Below are positions 46,825 to 57,167 of a stretch of 64,000 bases of DNA, piece by piece. Each line of letters starts with the position of its first letter. The first letter of the stretch is position 1. This stretch comes from JAHEEL01 sp963836085 (GTDB lineage: Bacteria; Actinomycetota; Acidimicrobiia; Spongiisociales; UBA5794). A program made the position numbers and the translations under genes. Where the stretch lies: NCBI GenBank assembly GCA_963836085.1, contig CAWIHT010000006.1:31027-95026 (forward strand), given 5' to 3'. The notes below the pieces were generated by a model, which did no database searches, was not told where the DNA came from, and saw nothing but the letters and a program-made list of their open reading frames with translations.

Positions 46825-48684
46825 CTATGCCGGAAACGGCCGGTATCGGGCCAGGCCTCCGAGCCACTGCATCAGAGTCCAGGCGTTCCACAGCGCGTCG
46901 CGATCGGAGCGAGTGGCGGTGTCGGTGGGCGACAGGGAGAGAGCGTTGGCATATCGGGAGCGATCGAGAAAGGCCTCGGCGAGGTCGGTGATCGCGGGGT
47001 ATCGGGTGCGGTACTCGGGTGCGACGCTCTCGAAGACGCCGTCGAGGTAGCGACCGGCCGTCGTCTTCGTCCGACGGTCAAGTACCGAGGAGGGGAGGAA
47101 TCCTGCAAACGCCTGTCGAGTGATTGCCTTGCTGCTGCCGTCGAACGGGCGGAGCGGTGGTGGCACGGTTGCGATGAACTCGAGGAGCGATCGGTCGAGG
47201 AACGGATAAGAGACATCAATACCGTGCCACCGGTACTCGGCCGATTGGACTTCGTTGAGGAGGCAGCGCAATGGAGCTCGGGTCGCGGACAGCGCGAGGC
47301 GTTGGGTGTGTAGAAGGCGCGGTCGGGTACGGAGCGATGGACGCGCCGCGAGGTATGCGATTCGCTGCCAGGTCGGCGCTCATGAGGCTTGGCCGCGATC
47401 GGAGTATCCGGTTCCTGAGAGTTCGAAGTGGTGTCCTGACTCTGTGAGGAATGGCCAGATGCAGGCTCGGTTCGACGTAGATCGCCGTTGGGGCCCGTAC
47501 CAGCTCGCCTCCGCGGCTACGGCCGTGCTCCACTGGCGAATCTGGCCGTGTCGCAGGAGGTCGGGGAGGAGTTGGGCTTGGTCCACGGCTTCATCGCCGC
47601 CCGAGCCCATGAGAACGAGATCCGCCGCCTGTTGATGTCGCGATTCCGGCGGTGCCCTCCCAGATGCCGCGAATGCGATTGTGTACCGGTCCATCGGCCT
47701 GCCACATCACGGCCCCGAACTGTTCGACGGTCTCTGCGGCCGGGACGAAGTCGTGGTGGGCGAATGGTTGTCTGCCAATGATCTCACGGATCCAACGCGA
47801 CTCGTCGGTTGCCTCGTCAGGGAAGACGGCCGATACAGTCTGGAAGTCCGAGGTCAATGCTCCTCGGCCGGCAGCGATCGCGGCAGATGCGGCGATCGAT
47901 GAACTGTCGAGGCCACCGCTGAGATGGGCGATGGCGCCGGTTTCCGAATTCGCTCGCCGGCACACCGACTCGATGAGGCGCTCGCGGAACTCATCTGCGA
48001 CTGCGTCGGGCGATGCGAGATGCGTGGGTTCGAACGCTGGCGTCCAGTACTCATGTTCGGCGATTCGGTCCCGATCGGCGAGGAGGTAGTGGGCCGGTGC
48101 GACCCTTGAGACGCCGTCGAAGAACGTGTGGCGGTGGTCGCGGTAGCTGCCGATGAGATACTCGGCGACGGCCGCGTCATTCGGCCGGGGCGGCCGGGAC
48201 GAGGCTGCGATGAGTTGCTTTGCCTCGGTGGCGAGTCGGATCCCCGTCGATGTGGGTTCGTAGACAGAGCGGCTTCGCCGCGAATCGGTCCCGCACTGCC
48301 AGGAGGCGGCCACGTTCGCTGTCCCAGATGACGAACGCGAAGTCACCGTCGACATCGTCGAGGAAGCCGATGCCGGTTCTGGCGTAGGCCGCGATGAGGA
48401 GGCGCCGGTCGTCCATGCCGGCGATGCTTGTCTGCCGCCGGCCCGGGAGCGGAGACCGTCCTTGTTCCAGAGTCGGAGATCTCCGACGATCGAGAACCGG
48501 CCATCGGTCACGATTGACATCGGCTCCTCTGACTCCCCGCGTCTTGTTTCGCCGATAGCTGCATTCTCTGTGAGGGAGGTGGCTATTCCTCCGGGCGTCG
48601 AGGCGGGATCAGGGCGAGCATCGTGTCGAGGCGATCGTGGGGCGCCGGGTCGTCCCAATCGATGTCAACGGCGAAGCCTCCCAT
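46825..48684 (-). CDS. Lasso-type cyclase 2 (asparagine-synthetase homologue), many frameshifts
   Basis: About 615 residues when rejoined, with the same layout as cyclase 1. It starts M-G-G-F-A-V-D-I-D-W (no catalytic Cys2), then RFSIVGDLRLWNKDGLRS, VDGDFAFVIWDSERGRLLAV, the PP loop AHLSGGLDSSSIAAS, ADLVLMGSGGDEAVDQAQLL, GIDVSYPFLDRSLLEFIATV and a closing helix RDALWNAWTLMQWLGGLAR. Indels lie near 48600, 48430, 48265, 47670, 47535, 47330 and 47270. Such density is far above that of its paralogue 4 kb away, so the region is probably poorly polished rather than dead. Precursor A2 lies 84 bases downstream, repeating the cyclase-then-precursor order of module 1. Confidence 0.83.
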
Positions 48685-48836
48685 CACAGCACCGATCTCC
48701 CAGGTGGGATCGGCGCTGGAGCAACACGGATCAGTGGTGACTGGGAGCGACTCGCCATGGCGGCCAAGCGTACCGTCGGGCGCCGGCCCCACCTGCGAGA
48801 CGCTATGCCGCCGACTGGGTCCCTACCATCCGCCCC
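48685..48836. promoter_or_regulatory. Divergent control region of the lasso-type cluster
   Basis: This 152-base gap separates the start of cyclase 2 (minus) from the start of the ABC exporter (plus). It should hold the promoters for the nine-gene minus-strand operon and the exporter. A TACCAT stretch at about 48827-48832 is placed very close to the exporter ATG. No operator-like palindrome was clear, so the call rests on position only. Confidence 0.4.
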
Positions 48837-50652
48837 ATGCGTCCCTTCCGTCGATCGACCGCAGCTGGGCAGTCGCCATCGGCGCGGCCTGACCAGCTTG
48901 ACCCGACCTCGAAGGCGCAGTTCAGCCAACTCGTTGAGATGTTCCGGTTCACGAAGCCGTACCGGGCCCGGCTCATCGTCGGGACACTCGCCGTCCTCGT
49001 CTCCGCCGGCTTGGGTCTCGTGTTCCCGGCGATCATGGGTGACCTCGTCGACACCGTCGTTCCGAGCGCCGGCTCCGAAGGGGGGAATCTCGATCGCTAC
49101 GGCGTCATCCTGATTGTCGTCTTGGTCGTTCAGGCGTTCTTCAACTACCTGAGGGCGTACCAGCTGGCTCTCGTAGGCGAGGGCGTCGTCGCCGACCTTC
49201 GAACGTCGGTGTTCGACCGAATCGTGCGACTCCCGGTGCCGTTCTTCGATCGGAACCTGACCGGCGAGATCACGTCGCGGCTGACCTCGGACGCCGCTGC
49301 GGTGCAATACACGGTGTCGACCACCCTCGCCCAGGTGCTCTCGCAGGGCATCACGCTCGTCGGCGGCGTGGTGCTCCTGGTGCTACTGAGCCCGATCCTG
49401 TCGCTCACGGTGCTACGTATTCCTTCCGATCGTGATCATCGTCGGCGCCATGTTCGGCCGGCGACTCCGCAAGATCTCAACCGTATTCCAGGACGACATC
49501 GCCGAAGCGAACTCGCTCGCCCACGAGTCGATCTCGGCCGTTCGCGTGGTCAAGTGGTTCTCAGGGGAGGGGCCGATCACTCGCCAGTACGACCGAGACA
49601 TTGCGGCGTCGTACCGAACCGCGATCCGCCGAGCGCGGCTGTCGGCCATCTTCGTTCCGGCGATCACGTTCATCGGCTTCTCGACGGTCGCGCTCGTCCT
49701 GTGGGTGGGAGGGCGGCTCGTCGCCCGCGGCGACCTCACAGCGGGCGAGTTGGTCAGCTTCCTGTTGTACACACTCACGGTTGCGGGGGCGATCGCTGCG
49801 TTCACCGGCCTCTACACCCAGGTCCAGAACACGCTCGGCGCGTCGCGCCGCATCTTCGAACTGCTCGGCGAAGAGCCCGAGGTGGCGTTGTCCGACACAC
49901 CGGTCGAGCCGGACGTGTCGGTCGGCTCCGTGCGGTTCGAGGCCGTCGACTTCGCCTACGAAGGGCGGGACATGCAGGTGCTCGCCGACATCGATCTCGA
50001 GATTCAGCCGGGCGAGGTCGTGGCGTTCGTCGGTCCGTCCGGCGCCGGCAAGTCGACGCTCGTGCAGTTGATCCCGCGGTTCTACGACGTCGGATCGGGG
50101 CGAGTATTGGTCGACGGTGTCGACGTGCGTGATCGCGAGATCGCTTCGCTGCGACATCGCATGGCAGCGGTGCCGCAGGAGGTGCAGTTGTTCTCGGGGA
50201 CCATTGCTGAGAATCTCAGGATCGCGAAGCCCGACGCGACGGATGCGGAATTCGTCGAAGCCTGCCGGTCGGCGAACGCCCACCGATTCATCGAGACGTT
50301 CCCCGACGGCTACGACAGCGTCGTCGGCGAGCGAGGGGTGCAACTCTCCGGCGGTCAGCGGCAGCGGGTGGCGATCGCCCGCGCCTTGCTTGCCGACCCG
50401 CGGATCTTGATTCTCGATGAGGCGACGAGTTCTCTCGATGCCGAGTCGGAGGGCTTGGTCCAGGAGGCTCTGGAGCACTTGATGGAGGGGCGAACGACGC
50501 TTGTGATCGCACACCGGCTCAGCACCGTGGTAGCCGCCGATCGGTTGGTTGTACTCGCCGAAGGCCGGATCGTGGAAGAGGGGACCCACACCGAGCTGGT
50601 CGAGCGGGATGGGTTGTACGCCAGGTTGTACGCGAAACAATTGGCGGTGTGA
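48837..50652 (+). CDS. ABC exporter (lasso D-type, fused membrane and ATPase domains), one frameshift
   Basis: About 605 residues. Six-helix membrane domain (LIVGTLAVLVSAGLGLVFPA, then LSQGITLVGGVVLLVLL), with DLRTSVFDRIVRLPVPFFDR as coupling-region sequence, and ATPase domain with Walker A FVGPSGAGKSTLVQL, signature QLSGGQRQRVAIARAL, Walker B ILILDEATSSLD and the switch His in LVIAHRLSTV. One indel at about 49425 separates LSLTVL from PIVIIVGAMFGRR. It is an MsbA/McjD-like half-transporter that would work as a homodimer and export and immunise against the mature peptide. It is divergent from the biosynthetic operon. Confidence 0.88.
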
Positions 50653-50745
50653 GGGGTCGGGATCGGGCCCAGCGGCGTGGTCTCATCTGAGAGCATCCAT
50701 CGACGGAACGAGAGACCCCCTCCGTCCCTCGCTGCGCTCGGGCCA

Positions 50746-50764
50746 CCTCCCCCTGAGGGGGAGG
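50746..50764. repeat. Palindrome downstream of ABC exporter, possible terminator
   Basis: The bases read CCTCCCCCTGAGGGGGAGG, an interrupted perfect inverted repeat about 94 bases after the exporter stop. It has no run of T after it. It is related to the palindromes inside the following repeat array, so it could be a terminator, a mobile repeat, or both. Confidence 0.5.
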
Positions 50765-51126
50765 AATCCGAGAGGGCGGTTCTGCTCATCTTGCTTCGAG
50801 AGGTGGAGACCCCTTCCGTCAGCGCCTGGGGCGGTGCCACCTTCCCCTGAGGGGAAGGAATAGGGCGGAGAACCTGACGGGAGGAATCTGAGGGGGCGGT
50901 TCTGCTCATCTTGCTTCGAGAGGTGGAGACCCCTTCCGTCAGCGCCTGGGGGGGCTGCCACCTTCCCCTGAGGGGAAGGAATAGGGCAGGAGAACCTGAC
51001 GGGGAGGAATCCGAGGGGGCGGTTCTGCTCATCTTGCTTCGAGAGGTGGAGACCCCTTCCGTCAGCGCCTGGGGGCGCTGCCACCTTCCCCTGAGGGGAA
51101 GGAATAGGGCAGAAGAACCTGAGGGG
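50761..51126. repeat. Three tandem copies of a 120-123 base unit with internal palindrome
   Basis: Copies at 50761-50880, 50881-51003 and 51004-51126. Each begins GAGGAAT[C/T][C/T]GAG, contains the stretch GCGGTTCTGCTCATCTTGCT and then GGTGGAGACCCCTTCCGTCA, and ends with the palindrome CCTTCCCCTGAGGGGAAGG (for example 50840-50858) plus GGAATAGGGC. The copies are nearly identical apart from short G-run length differences. No protein frame runs through them with family resemblance. A partial fourth copy begins at 51127. Confidence 0.85.
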
Positions 51127-51191
51127 GAGGAATTGACCGAGGCCGAGTGCCCTCAGCGTCACAGCGCAATCGAGTTGCTCTTCCGAGGATT

Positions 51192-51210
51192 CCTTCCCCT
51201 CAGGGGAAGG
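51192..51210. repeat. Inverted lone copy of the palindrome
   Basis: The bases read CCTTCCCCTCAGGGGAAGG, the reverse complement of the palindrome in the tandem array, followed by GTGGCAGC. It sits 85 bases beyond the array and about 94 bases before the end of the second tyrosine-kinase gene. The opposite orientation suggests an independent insertion of the same short element. Confidence 0.65.
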
Positions 51211-51303
51211 TGGCAGCTGCCGTTCGGCCCTGCTCTGCAGGGTTGAACGGCAGGTGACGGAAGGGGTCTCTCGATTGGGAGGCGAGGGAGTTAGGGCAGC
51301 CGC

Positions 51304-52897
51304 CTACGCCTTCGACTTGTCGGTGCCGTAGCCGTAGCCGTAGGCGTAGCCGGACTTGTGCCGTCGGTTGCCCGGTTGTAGACGTAGCCGATGATCGGCT
51401 TGCCGGTCAGTGCGATGCGGTCGCGGGCCTCGTCCAGCTTCTTCAGGCTGGTTCCTTCGCAGACGACGACGAGGACGCCGTCCGCCTCGATGGGCGATGT
51501 CCGTGGTCTCTGCGACATCGAGAATCGGTGGGGCGTCGATGATCGTGAGGGCCTGCACCGTCGGTCAGTTCCGGCATCGCCGTCAGGAACGCGGTCGAGC
51601 GGAAGAAGCGCGCCGGGATCGACCGTCTGAGACGATCCGGCGGGCACGAACTGCAGGTCCGTGTCCGGTCCGACGCCCCAGCGTCGGATGAGGTCGCGGG
51701 TGTTAGCGACGCCATCGGTGAGGTTGCGTCAAGTCCGGACACGCCGTCAAGGCCCGAGAGTTTCGTGAGGCCGTTCGTCCGAATGTCGGCGTCGATCAGG
51801 AGCGGTTGGCGGCCGTTGCCGGCGGCGGCCACCGCAAGGTTCAGGGCGGTGACCGTCTTCCCGTCGCCGGCACCGGTGGACGTGACCACGACGCTCGATC
51901 CGTTGATCTGGGAAAGTGCCAGATTGAGAGACGACACAATGAAGTGGTAGGCCTCCGCTGCGGCCGAATCCGGGTTCGGTTACGGTCGGAGCCGGTCCCT
52001 TGGCCTTGACCGAGGAGAACTTCGGTACCGTGCCGAGGAGCGGAGCGTCGAGCGCAGCGGCCGGAGACTGGCGCGACTCGACCTGGTCCCGCTGCTCGTC
52101 TCGCCACCATGCCCACGCCCCGGCCGCGATGAGGCCGAGGACGAGCGCGATCGCGGCGTTGCGGGCAGGCCGCGGCGCGGTCTGTGTCGCGCTCCTCGGG
52201 TGCGTCGTAGAGGCGAATGCCGGAGCCGTAGAGGGCGCTGCTCACCGCGATCTGCTCGATCTGGGCGTCAAGGGCGGAGAGCTGCGCGAGTGTGCGCCTC
52301 GAGCTGCGCGGCAAGCGCGGCGCTCTCTGGGAGTCTCCGCGAGGGCGGCATCGGTCTCGGCTACGCGGACCTGCAATTCGAGCTTGGAGGCCTAGCAGGG
52401 ACGCCGAGCCGTCTCGGCGGCCTGCTGGGTCTCGTCGGCTACGACTTGCTCATAGCTGGCAACGACGGCGTTGACGACGTCGATCGCACCCTGGCCGGTC
52501 GGCTGGGTCGCTCCGATCGTGAGCACGTCGTACTCGTACTCGCCCGTTCGCCGTGACGACGCTCTGGATCTCGTCGGCGCTCGGGTCGCCCCCAAGAATC
52601 TCGGAAGCGCCCTCCGCCACGGTCGAGACTTGAATGACCTCAGCTTCGTTGCGCACGTACCGGCCCCGGTCGATGTAGGCGGTGAACGGGTCGGTGATGG
52701 CGGCCGATCCCCGCGGGTCGCTGATCAGGACCTCGCCCGATGCCTGGTAGACGGCACTCTGCGATGCCGAGTACGAAGTAGGCGATCGCGGCCGCGGCGA
52801 TCGCCACAAGGATGATGACGATCTTGTGGCGCCACAGCGATTCAAAGAGGGTGGGTTGCTGTTCGATCGTTCGGTGTCCTGGTCGTGTCGGCGGCAT
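51304..52897 (-). CDS. Wzz/BY-kinase fusion (copy 2), frameshifted
   Basis: About 530 residues when rejoined. The Wzz part starts QPTLFESLWRHKIVIILVAI. The kinase part has Walker A VVTSTGAGDGKTVTALNLAV, Walker A' PLLIDAD, the Walker B region LTIIDAPPILDVAETTD and a tail SGYAYGYGYGTDKSKA with four Tyr. Indels are numerous: about 52765, 52540, 52400, 52310, 52185, 51970, 51730, 51560, 51500 and 51355. It is a complete tyrosine autokinase in layout and a paralogue of the one at 12.5 kb. It lies alone between the lasso-type exporter and the aldolase gene, convergent with the exporter. Confidence 0.78.
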
Positions 52898-52977
52898 GAT
52901 AGAGACGGCAGGCTCTCTTGGTGCGAGCTCTGGCGACCGATCGAGGACTTGGCGCTTCCCGGGCTAGTAGCGTCGCG

Positions 52978-53765
52978 GTGAAGAACCGGCTCCCATATCC
53001 AGGAAATCCATGGCATTCGACCCGAGACCAACCGAACCACCGTCGGATCGTGGCTGCAGCTTGCCGATCCGTCGCTCACCGAGATGATGGCGAAGGCCGG
53101 GTTCGACTGGCTCTGCATCGATCTCGAGCACACCTCCACGACCATTGCTCAGGCCGCCGACATGATCCGGATCGGCGACCTGGCGGGGGTTCCGATGCTC
53201 GCCCGTCTCTCCGGGCATGACCCGTCGCAGATCAAGCGGATCCTCGACGCCGGCGCGTCCGGGATCATCGCTCCGATGGTGAACACCGCAGACGAGGCGA
53301 AAGCGATCGTCGATGCCTCGTTCTATCCGCCCCGCGGTACCCGGGGTGTCGGGCTTGCCAGGGCACAGGCGCTACGGCACCGGATTCGAGGAGTACCGGG
53401 ACCATGAGGCGGACGATGTCGTCGTGATCGTCCAGATCGAGCACATCGACGCCGTCCGCAACATGGAGTCCATCCTTGCCGTCGAGGGCGTGGCCGGCTT
53501 CTTCGTCGGCCCCTACGACCTGTCCGGATCCCTCGGCCACCCCGGCGACTTCGAACACCCCGACGTGAAGGCCGCTCTCGCCGAGGTCGAGCAGTTCATC
53601 ACACCGGACGGACCGGTCGCCGGCACCCACGTGGTGGACCCCGACGTCGCCAAACTCCAGGAGGCGCTCGACCGGGGCTACCGCTTCGTGGCGTTCGCCT
53701 CCGAGATGCTGATCTTCTCGAACCGCATTGGCGAGATCTCGACGTCGTTGGCTGGTCTGCGGTGA
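52978..53765 (+). CDS. HpcH/HpaI-family aldolase, frameshifted
   Basis: About 262 residues. TVGSWLQLADPSLTEMMAKA and GFDWLCIDLEHTSTT (with the metal-site Glu and His) begin the barrel. AGASGIIAPMVNTADEAKAI, PPRGTRGVGLARAQ, VVIVQIEHIDAVRNMESILA and GFFVGPYDLSGSLG complete the class II pyruvate-aldolase pattern. Indels are near 53000-53040 and 53365. The start GTG at 52978 is uncertain. The stop overlaps the cytidylyltransferase start (GTGA). In this setting it may join pyruvate to an aldehyde to give a 3-deoxy-2-ulosonic acid, which the next gene would activate with CMP; that link is inference. Confidence 0.8.
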
Positions 53766-54454
53766 ACGGTCCGATCGACGCGTTCATCCCGCTAAAGGGA
53801 CACTCGAGCCGAGTCCCCGGCAAGAACCTTCGCGAGTTCGCCGGCCGGCCACTCTTCCACGTGATCGTCGAGACCCTCCGGCGTGCCAAGCGGGTCGGCA
53901 TGATCTACCTCGACACCGACGACGACGCCATCGCCGAGAGCGCTGCGTCGCTATCGAGTGTGGCGGTGATCCGGCGGCGTCCCGACTTGGTGGGTGATGA
54001 AGTGTCGGTGAACCTGCTGATCAAGGCGTTCCTCGAAACGTTCGACGGCGAGCACCTGATCCAGACGCACGCCACCAACCCGCTGCTGCGGTCCGCGTCG
54101 ATCGACGCTGCGGTGAACCGGTACTACGCCGACGAGTCGATCTCGAGCTTGTTCGCCGTGACGCGCCACCAGGCCCGCTTCTATCGGGGCGACATGACGG
54201 CCGTCAACCACGATCCGTCCGAATTGCTCCCGACCCAGAACCTCGATCCGCTGTACATGGAGAATTCCAACTTCTACATCTTCAGCAAGGACGGGTTCCT
54301 CGAACACGACCGGCGCATCACCGACGAGACCGCCATGTTCGAGGTCGATCCGATCGAGGCCGTCGACATCGACGAGGAGCGTGACTTCGCAATGGCCGAA
54401 GCACTCTCACTCGTCCGACCCGACCCATCCGCCGACCAGACGAGTTGGGTCTGA
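53762..54454 (+). CDS. CMP-sugar synthetase (acylneuraminate cytidylyltransferase family)
   Basis: Intact, 230 residues. PLKGHSSRVPGKNLREFAG is the CTP-binding P-loop-like start, and MIYLDTDDDAIAES is the sialic/KDO-synthetase second segment. HLIQTHATNPLLRSASIDAA has the TxP region, and FEVDPIEAVDIDEERDFAMA holds the metal Asp residues. The family activates 2-keto-3-deoxy acids as CMP-sugars. No NeuB/KdsA-type synthase is in the window; the coupled aldolase gene upstream could make the acid instead. Its stop overlaps the ATG of the following glycosyltransferase as TGATG. Confidence 0.87.
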   Translation: MNGPIDAFIPLKGHSSRVPGKNLREFAGRPLFHVIVETLRRAKRVGMIYLDTDDDAIAESAASLSSVAVIRRRPDLVGDEVSVNLLIKAFLETFDGEHLIQTHATNPLLRSASIDAAVNRYYADESISSLFAVTRHQARFYRGDMTAVNHDPSELLPTQNLDPLYMENSNFYIFSKDGFLEHDRRITDETAMFEVDPIEAVDIDEERDFAMAEALSLVRPDPSADQTSWV

Positions 54455-57167
54455 TGGCGAGCCGTGCCCGCTACCTCGCCAACCGGGCAGCCGGGATTCC
54501 GAAGGCGCTCGCCACCCCGGTCGGTGTCACGGCGGCGGCGGCGACCGTGACCGGGCTGGTGGCGTTGCTCATCAATGAGGACGCCGGCCGGTGGCTGGCG
54601 GCACTCTCGCTGCTGCTGTGGCTGCTCACCGTCCTCATGCTCGCCGACCGACTGCGCATCAACGCGGCGAAGACCGACCGCCCGGTTGTGGCATCGGCAC
54701 CGAAGCCGACTCCGGTACCGGCGACTCCGGCGGGGCCAACCGCCCTCGAGACCCGGCGCCTGGAGGCGGCCCGCACGAGCCTCGCTCACCTCGAAGCCGG
54801 TCCGGGCGAGAAGCCGGCTGCACCGGCCGTCGCCGTTGCCCCGACTCCGCCGATCGAGCCACTGGTCACCGTTGTCGTCCCGTGCTTCAACGACGGCCGC
54901 TACCTCACGTCCTGCCTTGAATCCGTGAAGAACCAGACCTACGGCTCCTGGGAGTGCATCGTCGTCGACGACGCCTCAACCGACGACAGCGTCGCAACGG
55001 CATGGAACGCCGCCAAGACCGACGACCGGATCCGCGTGGTTCGCCACACCCGCAACCGGGGGTTGTCCGCAGCCCGCAACACCGGCCTCCTCCTCGCCGC
55101 AGGTGAACTCGTCACGTTCCTCGACAGCGACGACCTGCTCACCCAGGACTCCCTGGCCGACCGGGTCGCTGCCCTTGCCCCTCACCTGGACACGGCCGAG
55201 GTCGCCGGGGTGTTCGGGGGAGCGGTCCTTGCCCCGGATGATGCGACACCATCGGACTATCGCAACGGGAGGGCCTGGTCGAAGCCGGCCGTCGACTTTG
55301 TCACGTCCGGGGACCACTGCCCGTTCAACGTTCACGCGGCGATCACGAAGACGGCAGTGCTGCGAGCGTCCGGCGGGTTCGATGAGTCCATGACCTACGG
55401 CGCCGAAGACTGGGACCTCTGGTACCGGGTGCTGCGCAACGGATACCGGTTCGTGCCATCGAGCCTCGCCTCGGCGATCTACCGGCAGAAGCCGGAGTCG
55501 ATGCGCCAGCGGCACGCCGCCGAACACTTCGCAGAAGCCGAGCGACTCACCGAGGCCTCCCAGGTCGAAGCTCCCGACTCCATCGGCGTTCCAGGACCGT
55601 GTGCCGCCGATGCCCCGATCCAAGGGCAGCTACGAGGTGTCGGCGCGGCTCGCCAGACGAGCGATCCAATCGGCGGCCACCGCCCTCGTCGCCGGAGACG
55701 AAGACGGAGCCGTCGAAGTCCTGGCCGCCGTCGACCCGGTACACCCGCTCGTGCTGGAACACCACGTGCGGACCGACGTCGCCATCGCCGACGGCTTCCG
55801 CCGCTACCTGGGACTCACGGCCGCCGAACTCGAACCCCTCCAGGCGAAACTCGGACCGCTCGCCGCCCAAGCGGAAGGACTCGTTGCCGAACACCTGCGG
55901 ATCGAACAGATGGAGGTGGCACCGGAACGGATCGAGTTCGACCTGCTGCTGCTGCCACAGACCGCGTATCAGCTGGTACGGATGCTCGATGCCGTGTCCG
56001 GCACCGCCCTGCAGCGTCGGCGTGATCGATGCGTCGGCGGCAGCAGGGGACCAGGGCGTGGCCGACCGCCTCGAACACCAGACACCTGAAGGGGTCTCGG
56101 TTCTCTCGTACACCGAAGCCGCGCTCAAACCGGTCTCGACCCGGGTGCTCGTGGTGTCCTACCCGAGGGACGCCGCCGTCGACAACCTGGCGCTCCGACT
56201 GGCACGCGACGGTGCCGCCGTCGTGGAACTGACGACCGACCTCGAGCCCGAACTGCGCATCCCGGAGGCACCGGCGTCGCCGCTGACGGTCAATGCGATC
56301 GACGCAGCGGACCTCGTGGCGGTCTGCCGGACCGGAGAACTCACACCGATCCTCGACACCGGTGCGGTCCCGACCGACGCGGCGCCGACCGACGCTTCGG
56401 GGGCGTGGGCAATCGAGGAGTACCCGGACCGGGCATTCGACGCCATCGACATGGCGCGGTTCGCGGGGATCCACGCAGGGGAGCGGGTCGTCATCATCGG
56501 CAACGGACCCAGCCTCAACGACCTCGACCTCTCACTCCTGGCAGGCACCCACACCATCGGCGTCAACGGGATCTTCTACGCCGCCGACCGACTCCCCGGG
56601 CCGCTGTCGTACTACGTGGTCGAAGACACGATGGTCGTACGGGACAACCTCGAAGAGATCAAGGCGTACGAGGCTGGCCACCGGTTCTTCCCGTCCATCT
56701 ACCGCGAGATGATCGGCGAGAGCGACACCACCACCTTCTTCATGATGAACCGCGGCTTCTACGCCGCCGAATCGCCCGCGTTCTGCGTGCCCCGGTTCTC
56801 CACCAACCCGGCCCAGCGCCTGTATGCCGGGCAGAGCGTCACCGCCATGAACCTGCAACTCGCCTACTTCATGGGGTTCACCGAGGTGATCCTGATCGGT
56901 ATGGACTTCTCCTACTCCGTGCCCGAGTCATCGCAGATCGACGGAGTCCTCATCACCTCAATGGAGGACGACCCCAACCACTTCCACCCCGACTACTTCG
57001 GGAAGGGAAAGGTGTGGAAGGATCCCAAGCTCGACCGGGTCCTCGCCAACTACGCTCTGGCCAAGCAGATGTATGAGGCAGACGGCCGCCGGATCATCAA
57101 CGCAACCCCCGGCGGCAACCTCGACCTGTTCGACCGTGTGCCATTCGAGGAGCTCTTCAGCCAATGA
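54454..57167 (+). CDS. Membrane GT2 glycosyltransferase fused to DUF115 (Maf-like) domain, two frameshifts
   Basis: About 905 residues. Two N-terminal helices (VGVTAAAATVTGLVALLI, WLAALSLLLWLLTVLML) and a Pro/Ala linker precede a GT2 domain: TVVVPCFNDGRYLTSCLESV, IVVDDASTDDS, ELVTFLDSDDLL (DXD) and TYGAEDWDLWYRVLRNGYRF. A helical linker follows, then a DUF115/MAF_flag10 domain with RVVIIGNGPSLNDLDLSLLA and GFTEVILIGMDFSYSVPESS. Indels are near 55590 and 56020. DUF115 proteins (Maf) transfer nonulosonic acids to flagellin or related substrates. With the CMP-sugar synthetase before it, this may add a CMP-activated acid sugar to a surface protein or glycan. It could also be two genes; the rejoined frame favours one. 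Confidence 0.78.

Noticed and set aside
50355..51246. Open frames on both strands through the tandem palindromic repeats.
   Set aside because: They translate the repeats into recurring Ser/Pro/Gly-rich strings, lack start signals and overlap the exporter gene.
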